NCBI GenBank assembly: GCA_934177485.1
Contig: CAKPPF010000002.1
Coordinates: 115,499-179,498 of the forward strand
From: an uncultured Clostridia bacterium
GTDB lineage: Bacteria > Bacillota > Clostridia > TANB77 > CAG-508
Direction of reading: 5' to 3'
DNA: 64,000 bases
A model generated the notes under the pieces. That model was not told the origin of the DNA. It searched no databases and saw nothing but the letters and a program-made list of their open reading frames with translations. Made by a program: the position numbers and the translations under genes. Positions 43,654-52,810 of the stretch are shown in pieces (positions within the stretch are counted from its first letter, which is position 1; each line of letters starts with the position of its first letter).

Positions 43654-44271
43654 TTAACGAATAAAGTTTGTTTTTATATTTTTTTCTAATTCTGTTTTAT
43701 ATAAATTTGCTTTTTGTATACTTTTTAATAAATATGCCATATTTTTACCAAGATTTCTCATTGTTTGTAAACCTTCTAAGTCTTGTAACGCCTCAGCTTT
43801 ATTGGTTCCATGTATTTGATTCCAATATGAACTTCCAACTACATACATATTACTCATTAAAGCATATTTATTTATCTGGTCAAATGCTGCTGTTGCGCCT
43901 CCTCTTCTGCAACTAACTACTGAAGCAAAAGCTTTTCTTTCAAATATTTTTCCTCTTCCATAAAAAACTCTATCTAAAAATGAAGTTAGTGCTCCACTTG
44001 CTGCTGCGAAATGCACTGGGCTTCCAAATACAAATCCATCCGCTTCTTTTGCTTTTTCTATAAATTCATTTACTCCATCACTATTCATAAAACATTTATT
44101 ATCATTTTTTAAGCATACATTACATCCAATACATCCACCTATTGGTTTAGTTCCAAGCCAAAGTGTTTCTGTTTCTATACCTTTCTTGTTTAATGTTTTC
44201 TCAACTTCTTCCAATGCAACATTTGTACATCCATCTTTGTGTGGTCCACCATTAACTAATATTACTTTCAT
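43654..44271 (-). CDS. flavodoxin-like NAD(P)H oxidoreductase with cysteine motif
   Basis: 205 residues of the NADPH-dependent FMN reductase/iron-sulfur flavoprotein superfamily. VNGGPHKDGCTNVALEEV is the FMN phosphate loop. IGGCIGCNVCLKNDNKC carries cysteines spaced as in iron-sulfur flavoproteins. GSPVHFAAASGALTSFLDR forms the flavin ring contact. Likely a redox enzyme of unknown substrate. Not obviously linked to its neighbours. Confidence 0.88.
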   Translation of the reverse strand: MKVILVNGGPHKDGCTNVALEEVEKTLNKKGIETETLWLGTKPIGGCIGCNVCLKNDNKCFMNSDGVNEFIEKAKEADGFVFGSPVHFAAASGALTSFLDRVFYGRGKIFERKAFASVVSCRRGGATAAFDQINKYALMSNMYVVGSSYWNQIHGTNKAEALQDLEGLQTMRNLGKNMAYLLKSIQKANLYKTELEKNIKTNFIR

Positions 44272-44354
44272 AATTATTCTCCTTTTTATTGGTTAAATAA
44301 ATGAGCAGACAATAAATATCTGCCCATAAATATTATTCCTTTTATTTTTTATTA

Positions 44355-45809
44355 TTACACGTTCTTTATATCTCTTTTTTTAAATACTATAAATGATGTA
44401 ATAATCATTATTAGTAAGTAAATAAAACATATAATAATTGATATCCATAAGTTTAGTCCATCTGCTATGCCTTTTCCTCCAAATTGATATACACTCAAAT
44501 TCCAATTTGCAGTAATAAAATATTTAAGCCAGTTAATTTTTTGAATATAATAATTTATTATAGAAGAAACTGAATAACCCAATATTGGTATTGCAATTGA
44601 TACTCCTGAATTCATTGTTATTGTACCTAGTGCAAATGCTAATGTTGAGATTAGTATATATATTGGTAAAACTCCTAATATTGTATAAATTGAATATTTT
44701 AAGACATTCATTACAACAATTTTATTAGTATTTAAGTCATATTCTATTGCAGAAGTGTTAAATGTATTAAATCCAAATATAATTCCACCTACAACATATT
44801 GTGCTATAACAAAAACAATAATGAACATAATTATACATAACATACTCACAATATATTTTGAAAGTAAAATTTTGTTTCTTGAGTAAGGTCTTGTAAGCAG
44901 TAGTTTAATTGTCCCCTTTTGAAATTCATTACTTATTATTGTTCCTGCAATTATAATTCCAAATACAATTATAAATATTCCATATGATTCATTTAAATGC
45001 ATTAATGTATATCTCGCATCATACTCGTTTTTTATATTTATATTATTTTCTATATAATATTCGCATGTATTAGATGTTCTAAATGCATCATCATAAACTT
45101 GTTGTTGTTCTGATGTTTTATTTTCTTTATCTTTTAATAAATTTATATTTTGATTGGCTGTTACATAATCGTCAATTTTATTAGATAAAAAGCTATTATT
45201 GTATGGTATACCTTTGTTTAATCTCCATTCTAATGCCTTTTTATTAATCTTTGCCGCTTCTAAATACGAATTTATTTCTTCTATTATTTTTTTGTCTTTT
45301 AATTCTTTTAACGTTTCCTCATATCCTTGAATTTCTGCATCTGCATTATCTAATTCGTTTTGTATAAATGGTTTCCAATCATCATTATTTAGTTTTTCTA
45401 ATATACTATTATATTGTTCCTGGGCTCTTTTTAATTCCTGTTCATCTTTATTTAATCCATATGTGTTTTCATTTATTTTTCTTAAGTTTGAATGTATTTC
45501 ATCTGCTCTATTTATATAGTTATATTGCCATGAATTAACGTCATAATTTAAAGATAATTTAATAATATCATATTCCGTTTTTGTGTCTATGTACATAGAA
45601 TTTTCTTCTTCAGTTGTATAATTCAAATTCTTAAGTTCTTCTTCTAAATATGAAAGTTCGTTTTTTTGATAATCATTTTGTAATTTTTCATATGATATAT
45701 TATTTAATGTGTTATTTAATATAGTATAACCAATGGCAATAATAAGTAAAATATAAATTACTTTTCTACTAAATAATTTTTTTATTTCATTTTTAATTAG
45801 CTTACTCAA
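44355..45809 (-). CDS. ABC-2 type permease with long extracytoplasmic coiled-coil
   Basis: 484 residues. TM1 lies at about 15-32, followed by an extended 230-residue hydrophilic, glutamate/lysine/asparagine-rich coiled-coil region (about 35-260). A cluster of five or so transmembrane helices completes it, as in Bacillus YtrC-like/ABC-2 exporter subunits. It overlaps the ATPase gene by 8 bp, forming a two-gene exporter. The substrate is unknown; bacteriocin- or antibiotic-peptide export or self-protection is common for this layout. Confidence 0.88.
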   Translation of the reverse strand: MSKLIKNEIKKLFSRKVIYILLIIAIGYTILNNTLNNISYEKLQNDYQKNELSYLEEELKNLNYTTEEENSMYIDTKTEYDIIKLSLNYDVNSWQYNYINRADEIHSNLRKINENTYGLNKDEQELKRAQEQYNSILEKLNNDDWKPFIQNELDNADAEIQGYEETLKELKDKKIIEEINSYLEAAKINKKALEWRLNKGIPYNNSFLSNKIDDYVTANQNINLLKDKENKTSEQQQVYDDAFRTSNTCEYYIENNINIKNEYDARYTLMHLNESYGIFIIVFGIIIAGTIISNEFQKGTIKLLLTRPYSRNKILLSKYIVSMLCIIMFIIVFVIAQYVVGGIIFGFNTFNTSAIEYDLNTNKIVVMNVLKYSIYTILGVLPIYILISTLAFALGTITMNSGVSIAIPILGYSVSSIINYYIQKINWLKYFITANWNLSVYQFGGKGIADGLNLWISIIICFIYLLIMIITSFIVFKKRDIKNV

Positions 45810-46710
45810 TTACATTACCTCCTGTCTTTTTTATAAATGCATCTTCTAATGATAAGGTGTTTTCTGTAATACTATATAATTTAATTTTATTTTCAACAAG
45901 TTTATTTACTATTTCTGGTATTTCTTCTCTTTCTGCTTCAATAGTAACTTTATTGTTATTTATTTGTACATTCTTTTGAATTATTTCTTTTATTGCATTT
46001 GGTTTATCAACTTCCATTATATATTCATTATTTGATGTTTCTTTTTTCAAATCTTCAAGATTACTTTCTTCAACTACAACACCATTTTTTATAATACAAA
46101 TTCTATTGCATACGTTTTCTATTTCTGATAAATTATGACTTGAAATCATAACAGCCATTTTTTCTTCTTTAGATAATTTTACTATTAGTTCTCTTACTTG
46201 TTTTATTCCTTCAGGATCTAGTCCATTTGTAGGCTCATCTAAAATCAACAAATTAGGATTATGTAAGATTGCTTGTGCAATTCCAAGTCTTTGTCTCATT
46301 CCAAGCGAATATTTAGATACTTTATCTTTTATTCTATTTTCTAGTCCAACTAATTTTACAACCTCATCTATTCTCTTTTTATCAACGCTTTCATATAAAT
46401 TAGCTACTAATTTTAAATTTGCATAGCCAGACATATACATATATAAATCTGGATTTTCAACTATAGAACCAACCTTTTGTATTGCTTTTTCGAAATTTTT
46501 TTCTACGTCATATCCATTAATTTGTATGTTTCCTTTTGTTATTTTTTGAAGTCCTAAAATTAGCTTTATTGTAGTAGTTTTACCTGCGCCATTGGGCCCA
46601 ATAAATCCTAAAATTTCACCTTCTTTAATATCAAAAGTAACATCTTTTATTATAGTCTTACCATGTATGTCTTTGTAAATGCTATTGCATTTAAGAATCT
46701 CTTCACTCAT
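45802..46710 (-). CDS. ABC transporter ATP-binding protein (BcrA-like)
   Basis: 302 residues. Walker A GPNGAGKTTTIK (about 38-49), Q-loop region GSIVENPDLY, signature YSLGMRQRLGIAQA, Walker B LLILDEPTNGLDPEG, H-loop SSHNLSEIE, plus a C-terminal accessory domain typical of the DrrA/BcrA subfamily. Partner of the ABC-2 permease encoded downstream. Confidence 0.95.
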   Translation of the reverse strand: MSEEILKCNSIYKDIHGKTIIKDVTFDIKEGEILGFIGPNGAGKTTTIKLILGLQKITKGNIQINGYDVEKNFEKAIQKVGSIVENPDLYMYMSGYANLKLVANLYESVDKKRIDEVVKLVGLENRIKDKVSKYSLGMRQRLGIAQAILHNPNLLILDEPTNGLDPEGIKQVRELIVKLSKEEKMAVMISSHNLSEIENVCNRICIIKNGVVVEESNLEDLKKETSNNEYIMEVDKPNAIKEIIQKNVQINNNKVTIEAEREEIPEIVNKLVENKIKLYSITENTLSLEDAFIKKTGGNVIE

Positions 46711-46722
46711 ATGCTTTTCTCC

Positions 46723-47832
46723 TTACATTTTTATTATTTTTTCCCAAGGTAGGTTTTCTTTTCCAAAATGTCCATAGTTTGTTGTTTGTGAATATATTGG
46801 TTCTTTTAGTCCTAAATACTCTATTATTCCTGCTGGTGTTAAATCGAATTTTTCTTTTATTAATTGCGCAAGTTCTTCATCTGTTTTTTCGCTTGTTCCA
46901 AATGTATTTACATATATAGATAGTGGCTCTTTCATTCCTATTGCATATGCTACCTGTATTTCACATTTTTTTGCATATCCATTTGCAACTATATTTTTAG
47001 CAATATGTCTTAGCATATATGCTGCTGATCTATCTACTTTTGTTGCATCTTTTCCAGAAAAACATCCTCCACCATGTCTTGCATATCCACCATATGTATC
47101 TACAATTATTTTTCTTCCTGTTAGTCCAGTATCTCCCAAAGGTCCTCCTATAACAAATCTTCCTGTTGGATTTACATATATTTTAGTATTTTCATCTATC
47201 ATTGCTTTTGGCACTACTTCCAATATTACATTATTAATAATTCCAAGTTTTAACTCTTCTTGAGTTACATCTTCAGTGTGCTGTGTAGATATTAATATTG
47301 TTTCTATTCTTTTAGGAATATCATTTTCATACTCCACTGTTACTTGTGTTTTTCCATCTGGACGTAAATATGGAAGAATGTTTTCTTTTCTTACTTGAGT
47401 TAATCTTTTAGCTAACTTATGTGCAACATCTATTGCATATGGCATATAGTTTTTTCTTTCATCACAGGCATACCCAAACATTATTCCTTGGTCTCCAGCT
47501 CCTCCAACATCAACGCCTAATGCAATGTCTGAGCTTTGTTTCTCTATGTCTATATTTATATTACAAGTTCTATAGTCCATATCTGTGTTGCTATTGTCGT
47601 ATCCAATTTCTTTTATTCTGTTTCTTACTATTTTTTCAACATCTATTATAGCTGTAGTTGTTAATTGACCAGCTATTGTAATATTGTTGTTTGCTGCAAA
47701 TGTTTCTATTGCAACCCTTGAATTTTCATCTTGTTTTAAGCATTCGTCTAATATTGCATCTGATATTGAATCACATAGTTTATCTGGATGTCCTTCTGTT
47801 ACTGATTCTGATGTAAAATAAAATTTGTTCAT
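46723..47832 (-). CDS. metK: S-adenosylmethionine synthetase
   Basis: Makes SAM from methionine and ATP. It begins [20 protein letters not shown], with [15 protein letters not shown] and the [20 protein letters not shown]-loop-like signature. At 369 residues it is about 20-30 shorter than most MetK, but all motifs are present. The gene is preceded by an S-box riboswitch and intrinsic terminator, so expression falls when SAM is abundant. The BcrA-like ABC genes lie 12 bp downstream and may be partly co-transcribed. Confidence 0.96.
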   Translation of the reverse strand: MNKFYFTSESVTEGHPDKLCDSISDAILDECLKQDENSRVAIETFAANNNITIAGQLTTTAIIDVEKIVRNRIKEIGYDNSNTDMDYRTCNINIDIEKQSSDIALGVDVGGAGDQGIMFGYACDERKNYMPYAIDVAHKLAKRLTQVRKENILPYLRPDGKTQVTVEYENDIPKRIETILISTQHTEDVTQEELKLGIINNVILEVVPKAMIDENTKIYVNPTGRFVIGGPLGDTGLTGRKIIVDTYGGYARHGGGCFSGKDATKVDRSAAYMLRHIAKNIVANGYAKKCEIQVAYAIGMKEPLSIYVNTFGTSEKTDEELAQLIKEKFDLTPAGIIEYLGLKEPIYSQTTNYGHFGKENLPWEKIIKM

Positions 47833-47854
47833 TTTTTACTACCTCTTTCTACTA

Positions 47855-47886
47855 CAAAAACCTTTGCATATTGCAAAGGTTTTAAA
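47855..47886 (-). terminator. riboswitch-controlled terminator of metK
   Basis: AAACCTTTGCA/TGCAAAGGTTT stem followed by Ts on the minus strand, between the riboswitch aptamer and the metK ribosome binding site. Confidence 0.85.
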
Positions 47887-47893
47887 AACTAAA

Positions 47894-48007
47894 TATGTTT
47901 TATCAACCAAAGCCCTTATGCTTTGTCGGTTTTAGCACCTTTAAAGTCTCCTTCAGGTTGCTGTGGAGTCATAAAGCCGAGTCTCTCGTCCACTCTTGAT
48001 AACATAT
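47894..48007 (-). promoter_or_regulatory. SAM-I (S-box) riboswitch
   Basis: On the minus strand the leader reads TTATCAAGAGTGGACGAGAG, later CCACAGCAACCTGAAGGAG, then GGTGCTAAAACC, and closes with GGTTGATAA. These are the conserved S-box core elements (AAGAG, GAG, GCAACC, GGTGCTAA) in correct order. An intrinsic terminator follows, so high SAM should stop transcription of metK. Confidence 0.93.
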
Positions 48008-48048
48008 ATATTTTAAACTATTTTTTTATATTTGTAAATAGTTTTAAG

Positions 48049-49254
48049 TTATTTAAATAATTTTATTGCTTCTTGTAGTTGGGTGTCATTTTCTCTTTCA
48101 ACAGTCTGTGAATTTACACTTCCTGGTAAATCAACTATTATATCTGGTGTAATTCCAATTTTATTTATTTGAGTTCCATTTGGAGTACAGTATTCTTCTG
48201 TTGTTATCTTTATTCCACTTCCGTCTGAAAGCGTAAGTAATTCTTGAATTAAACCTTTTCCATAAGTTTTAATTCCGACAACAGTTGCTCTACCATTATC
48301 TTTTAATGCTGCTGTTAGTATTTCAGAAGCACTTGCAGAATTTTCATTTACTAAAACTACAATCGGAACATTTATAATTGGCTTTTGCTTGCTTTTGCTA
48401 ATTTCTTCTTTTCCATCTTTATCTTTTGTTATTAGCATTGTTTTATCTTTGTCTAATGCATAATCTGCCATATTTAATGCTTCACCTAAGATTCCGCCAC
48501 CATTATCTCTTAAGTCAATAATTAAGCCTTTTATATTTGATTTACTTAAATTTTCATATATAGTTTTAAATTCTTTTGATGCATCTTCTGAAAAAGAGCT
48601 TACTTTTATATATCCAATATTATTACTTAAAACTTCTGATTTCATTGGGTATAAATCAATACTTGCTCTTTCAACCTCAAAAGTTATTCTTTCTTTATCT
48701 CTTTCGACTTCTATTTTTACTGTTGTTCCTTCTTTTCCTTTAATATAAGTAGAAATTTTTTCAAAGTCGTCTCCTGTATATTCTACGTCATCAACTTTTT
48801 TTATAATATCTCCAGTTTTTATTCCTGCTTTTTCAGCTGGAGAATTTTCTATTGGATACAATACTTCTATTGTATTTGTTTCAGAATTTAAATACATATA
48901 AATACCAATTCCAACATAATTTCCTTCTGTTTCTTGCTTAAATTCATCCATTTCTGATTTTGTGAAATACTCTGTATATGTATCACCAAGTGCATTAACA
49001 TACCCTTTTATCGCATTGTCTACCATTTTCTCTTCGTCAGCATTAAAGATAGATTTTTTGTCAATTATTTGTTTTAAAATTGATACTTTATTTAACAATT
49101 CAGAGTTTGAGTTTGTATTTGAAGTAAATAAATAATTAGTAGTTTGACCTAATTTTTTATATGAATATATAGATGTAATTAGAAATGTTATAAGAGCTGT
49201 TACAAAAATTAGCATTGTAGTTTTATAAATTTTTTTAATTTTATCGTTTTCCAT
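48049..49254 (-). CDS. CtpA-type C-terminal processing protease (S41)
   Basis: 401 residues: N-terminal transmembrane anchor (about 12-30), PDZ domain (VGIGIYMYLNSETNTIEVLY, SPAEKAGIKTGDIIKKVDDV), and S41 catalytic domain with the serine in NENSASASEILTAAL and the lysine in GIKTYGKGL. CtpA/CtpB proteases cleave envelope or sporulation regulators. It lies after the ftsE-ftsX-M23 gene set, a common arrangement. Confidence 0.93.
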   Translation of the reverse strand: MENDKIKKIYKTTMLIFVTALITFLITSIYSYKKLGQTTNYLFTSNTNSNSELLNKVSILKQIIDKKSIFNADEEKMVDNAIKGYVNALGDTYTEYFTKSEMDEFKQETEGNYVGIGIYMYLNSETNTIEVLYPIENSPAEKAGIKTGDIIKKVDDVEYTGDDFEKISTYIKGKEGTTVKIEVERDKERITFEVERASIDLYPMKSEVLSNNIGYIKVSSFSEDASKEFKTIYENLSKSNIKGLIIDLRDNGGGILGEALNMADYALDKDKTMLITKDKDGKEEISKSKQKPIINVPIVVLVNENSASASEILTAALKDNGRATVVGIKTYGKGLIQELLTLSDGSGIKITTEEYCTPNGTQINKIGITPDIIVDLPGSVNSQTVERENDTQLQEAIKLFK

Positions 49255-49290
49255 TTTTCCTCCCTTTGATAACTACATTAATTATATTAC

Positions 49291-49319
49291 AAAAATGAGG
49301 GGTTATTCCCTCATTTTTA
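49291..49319 (-). terminator. terminator after the M23 peptidase gene
   Basis: AAAAATGAGGG/CCCTCATTTTT stem overlapping the stop codon at 49317. Confidence 0.85.
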
Positions 49320-50438
49320 ATCTTGTGCTAGCCATGTTGATGGATTTACATTTTTTCCATTTATTAATACTTCAAAATGTAAGTGTGGCCCACTTCCTAT
49401 TCCTGTATTTCCAGATAGTACTATAGTTTGTCCAGCTTTCACTTTACTTCCTACACTTGCTTTGAAGCTATTTGCTTGGCAGTGCTGATATAAAGTAACA
49501 ACTCCTCCACCATGGTCTACCATTATATAATATCCTCTATATCTATTGTAACCTGTAAAAATAACTTTTCCATCTAGTACAGATACAACGCTTGTTCCCA
49601 CTGAAGCTGGTATATCAATTCCTTTATGATTTGTACTTGCACCAGGAATTCCTGTGTTTCTTCCACCAAATCCTGAAGAAATTCGTGTATGTCCTGGTAA
49701 AGGCCATACTTTATCTCCACCAACATATGCTCCAGTGCTTCCATTAGCAATTTGGCTTGCTTTTCTTTCTTCTTCTCTAATTAATTCATCATATTCATCA
49801 ATTTTTGCTTGTAATTCTTTTTCCTCTTTTGATAATTGAGAAATGGTATTTTGTTTTTTAGTTTTTTGACTTGTTAATACTACTTTTATTTTTTCTTGTT
49901 CTGCTTTTTGTGTCTTTACCTTTTTCTGCTTTTCTTCTAGATCAGCTTTATCTTTCTCGATTTTTGCTTTTTGTTCGCTTATGCTGTTTAGCAAATCTGT
50001 ATCATATTGTAATATTTCAGAAACAATATAGTAATTTGATATAAACTGAAGTATTCCTTTTGACTTTAATAAAATATCTAAATATGTAGTTTTTCCATTT
50101 TCGCACTGAGCAACTATTCTTTGTTTTAATGCTTCTTCTTGCTTTGTATAATTTTCTTGTGCTTCTTCTAGGTCTTTTTTTGTTTCTTCTATTTCTTTAT
50201 TTAATTGATTTAACTCATTTTTTATATCTTCTAGTTTTTCTTCGTTATCTGATATCTCATCAGATAATTTCTTAACCTCTTCTTGAGCAGAAGATTTTTG
50301 ACTTTTTACATCTTTTTGTTCTTCTTCAAGCTTGTCTTGTTCTTTTTGGTAAGTTGTTAGTTTACTTGCAAAACAAGATAATGGCAATGTTACCACTATA
50401 ACTAATAATATAATAAATGCGGTTACTTTTTTTATCAT
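49317..50438 (-). CDS. EnvC/PcsB-like M23 peptidase with coiled coil
   Basis: 373 residues. Signal peptide (about 1-24), a long coiled coil (about 30-225, with repeated Glu/Lys heptads), and a C-terminal LytM domain with NHKGIDIP, LYQHCQ and PHLHFEV, so zinc ligands are intact. This is the architecture of murein hydrolases or activators controlled by FtsEX (EnvC, PcsB). It directly follows ftsX, one base apart, which supports that partnership in septal or spore wall splitting. Confidence 0.93.
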   Translation of the reverse strand: MIKKVTAFIILLVIVVTLPLSCFASKLTTYQKEQDKLEEEQKDVKSQKSSAQEEVKKLSDEISDNEEKLEDIKNELNQLNKEIEETKKDLEEAQENYTKQEEALKQRIVAQCENGKTTYLDILLKSKGILQFISNYYIVSEILQYDTDLLNSISEQKAKIEKDKADLEEKQKKVKTQKAEQEKIKVVLTSQKTKKQNTISQLSKEEKELQAKIDEYDELIREEERKASQIANGSTGAYVGGDKVWPLPGHTRISSGFGGRNTGIPGASTNHKGIDIPASVGTSVVSVLDGKVIFTGYNRYRGYYIMVDHGGGVVTLYQHCQANSFKASVGSKVKAGQTIVLSGNTGIGSGPHLHFEVLINGKNVNPSTWLAQD

Positions 50439-50439
50439 A

Positions 50440-51339
50440 TTATACCTCCAAATATTTTTTCATAGAGAATAAACTTCCTATTGTACCAATTCCAATGCCC
50501 AAAAATAAATATACTATTACTATCATATTAAACATGTTTCCGAAAGTAACAAATGTTATTCCTAAGTCTTGAATTAAAGATAGGCTTAATAATTTATTGG
50601 TTGTTAATTGATATAATCCTCCAACTATTAGTATTGAAACTGCTGCTGCAACAATTCCAATAATTATACCTTCTACAATAAATGGCCATCTAATAAAGGA
50701 ATTTGTGGCCCCAACATATTTCATTATTGAAATTTCTTTTCTTCTTGCATATACTGTAAGTTTTATAGTATTAGAAATAATAAATAATGATGCTACAACT
50801 AACCCTAACAAGATAATTGCTGTAACTATTCTAATTCCATTTGTTACACTAACCAATTTACTTATTGTAGCATTACTTGCTGTGATTTTCTTTATATTAT
50901 CCAATTCATTTATTTGTCGCTCAACTTGATTTGCAAGTTTCAAATCCTTTAAAGTTACTACATATGAATCAGATAAAAAATTTTCATCTTTTAAAGACTC
51001 AACTACATATGCTTGTTCTCCTAAAGATTTCATATATTCATCTAAAAGTTCTTCTTTAGACATAAAATCTACTTTTTCAATACCTTCTATCTGAGCAAGT
51101 TTTTCGCCTACATCTTTAACTTCTTTATCTGTTGCACCAAGTTTTATAAATACTTGAATTGCCTGTGTATCTGCAACCGTTTTCATTATGTGATTTACAT
51201 TTTCACCTAATATAAAGAATAGTCCAAAAATAAGCATTGATATAACCATAACAAGCATAGCTGATAAAGTTGACTTCTTATTTTTAAATGTATTTCGAAT
51301 TCCTTCTCCTAATAAATATCCAACTATATTAAATTTCAC
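50440..51339 (-). CDS. ftsX: cell division protein FtsX
   Basis: About 299 residues, four transmembrane helices (one N-terminal, three C-terminal) and an extracytoplasmic loop (about 60-165) that contacts the hydrolase. GEGIRNTFKNKKSTLSAMLVM at the start and RRKEISIMKYVGATNSFIRWP are typical. The frame opens with GTG at 51351, but the GTG at 51339 has AGGTGG eight bases upstream and is preferred. Overlaps the end of ftsE. Confidence 0.94.
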   Translation of the reverse strand: MKFNIVGYLLGEGIRNTFKNKKSTLSAMLVMVISMLIFGLFFILGENVNHIMKTVADTQAIQVFIKLGATDKEVKDVGEKLAQIEGIEKVDFMSKEELLDEYMKSLGEQAYVVESLKDENFLSDSYVVTLKDLKLANQVERQINELDNIKKITASNATISKLVSVTNGIRIVTAIILLGLVVASLFIISNTIKLTVYARRKEISIMKYVGATNSFIRWPFIVEGIIIGIVAAAVSILIVGGLYQLTTNKLLSLSLIQDLGITFVTFGNMFNMIVIVYLFLGIGIGTIGSLFSMKKYLEV

Positions 51340-52033
51340 TATTATACCCACCTTTACTATCTCTAATGATCTCGCCCTTATCGATTTGTATAACTCTTTT
51401 TCTCATTTTGTCTACTATATCTTTTGCATGAGTTGCTACTACTACTGTAGTACCTCTTTTATTAATATCGTCTAGTAGTGTCATTATATCCCATGCTGTA
51501 TCAGGGTCTAAGTTTCCAGTTGGTTCATCTGCAATCAGCATTGATGGATTATTAACTAATGCTCTTGCTAATGCAACTCTTTGTTGCTCTCCACCAGATA
51601 ATTCATTTGGATACATTTTTGCTTTTTCACTTAGTCCTACCAAAGATAGCACCATAGGTACTTGTCTTCTTATATGTCTTGGTGTAGCTTTAACTATATA
51701 CATTGCAAATGCAACATTTTCGTACACTGTTTTATCTGCTAAAAGTCTAAAATCTTGAAAAACTACTCCCATACTTCTTCTTAAAAATGGTACTCTAGAT
51801 TTTTTTAAAAAAGTAGTATCTTTTCCATTTATTATAATATTTCCAGATGTTGGTTCTTCTTCTTTTAGTATTAGTTTTATTAATGTAGATTTACCTGAAC
51901 CTGATGTCCCAACCAAAAATGCAAAATCGCCTTTATTTATTTTAAAATTAGCATTATGAACTGCTTCTGTACCTGTTGAGTACTTTTTGCTTACGTTTCT
52001 AAATTCTATCATTTTTTGCTCCTTAAATAGCAT
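51329..52033 (-). CDS. ftsE: cell division ATP-binding protein FtsE
   Basis: 234 residues: Walker A GTSGSGKSTLIK, FRLLADKTVYENVAFAM, signature LSGGEQQRVALARA, Walker B MLIADEPTGNLDP, H-loop VVATHAKDIVD. Energises FtsX to activate the peptidoglycan hydrolase encoded next. The start may be the internal ATG eight codons in (MIEFRNVSKKY), which matches the usual FtsE N-terminus and has AAGGAG upstream. Confidence 0.95.
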   Translation of the reverse strand: MLFKEQKMIEFRNVSKKYSTGTEAVHNANFKINKGDFAFLVGTSGSGKSTLIKLILKEEEPTSGNIIINGKDTTFLKKSRVPFLRRSMGVVFQDFRLLADKTVYENVAFAMYIVKATPRHIRRQVPMVLSLVGLSEKAKMYPNELSGGEQQRVALARALVNNPSMLIADEPTGNLDPDTAWDIMTLLDDINKRGTTVVVATHAKDIVDKMRKRVIQIDKGEIIRDSKGGYNSEI

Positions 52034-52087
52034 ATTTCTACATTATTATCATAACAATAATCCACAATTATTTCAAGTCTTTTTAAT

Positions 52088-52118
52088 AAAAAAATACAGG
52101 CATTTTTTGCCTGTATCT
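52088..52118 (-). terminator. terminator after the 217-aa membrane protein
   Basis: ATACAGGC/GCCTGTAT stem followed by seven Ts on the minus strand. Confidence 0.85.
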
Positions 52119-52137
52119 TTTATTAATTATTTAATTT

Positions 52138-52791
52138 TTATTTATTATAATGCATATTTATTTGTTCTTCCATTTTTTTGGATTTTTCCATAAGTTCACT
52201 TGTAGCTTGAATATATATTTCTTCTGTAATTTCACCAGTTTTAGTTAATTTCTTCCATCCCATTATCTCATTATCTATTTTTTCTTTCTTTTTTATAAGC
52301 TTACTTATTTCTTTATCTGTATGATTTTTGCTATCATTTTCAGTAAAGCTCAAATTGTTATTTTCGTTTATAATGTTTTCTATTTTTTTATTTTGTGGAT
52401 AAAAATTCGAATTGTCGCTTTTTATTTTACTTCCAGCCCTTATTAATTGCATTCCTTCCATTATTCCTATAAAAATTCCAATTATGGAAATTGAAGTTAA
52501 TAGTTCCATCAAGAATGCTAATAAAGCATATGTATATCCTTTTGTTACTCCTGTTTGTCTTCTTGAATTTTTTATAAGCATAACTATACTACAAATTATT
52601 AAAACTAATTCTAATATCGCAATTATAGCACTAGTATCTTGATTTATTATAGGAGCACTATTATTTCCACTTATTATGCTTATAGCACTTAATAACGCTA
52701 TAAATATTATTAAAATTCTTAAAACTCCAAATCCAATTAATATATTGCCAAAAATTTCATTTATATTCTTTATTTTCATAACTTTCTCCAA
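52138..52791 (-). CDS. membrane protein with C-terminal helical tail (217 aa), unknown
   Basis: Three to four transmembrane helices in the first 120 residues (IFGNILIGFGVLRILIIFIA, IAILELVLIICSIVMLI, YALLAFLMELLTSISIIGIF). A low-complexity polar linker follows, then a basic coiled tail ending with a SHOCT-like segment, KKLTKTGEITEEIYIQATSE. The order resembles other short-tail membrane proteins of unknown role. Lies 20 bp downstream of the DUF2207 gene and may share its transcript. Confidence 0.6.
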   Translation of the reverse strand: MEKVMKIKNINEIFGNILIGFGVLRILIIFIALLSAISIISGNNSAPIINQDTSAIIAILELVLIICSIVMLIKNSRRQTGVTKGYTYALLAFLMELLTSISIIGIFIGIMEGMQLIRAGSKIKSDNSNFYPQNKKIENIINENNNLSFTENDSKNHTDKEISKLIKKKEKIDNEIMGWKKLTKTGEITEEIYIQATSELMEKSKKMEEQINMHYNK

Positions 52792-52810
52792 TTAATTTTT
52801 ATAATATTAA

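Noticed and set aside
44280..44340. Terminator between the ABC permease and flavoprotein genes
   Set aside because: The GGCAGATA/TGTCTGCT hairpin is weak and lacks a T run in the needed direction.
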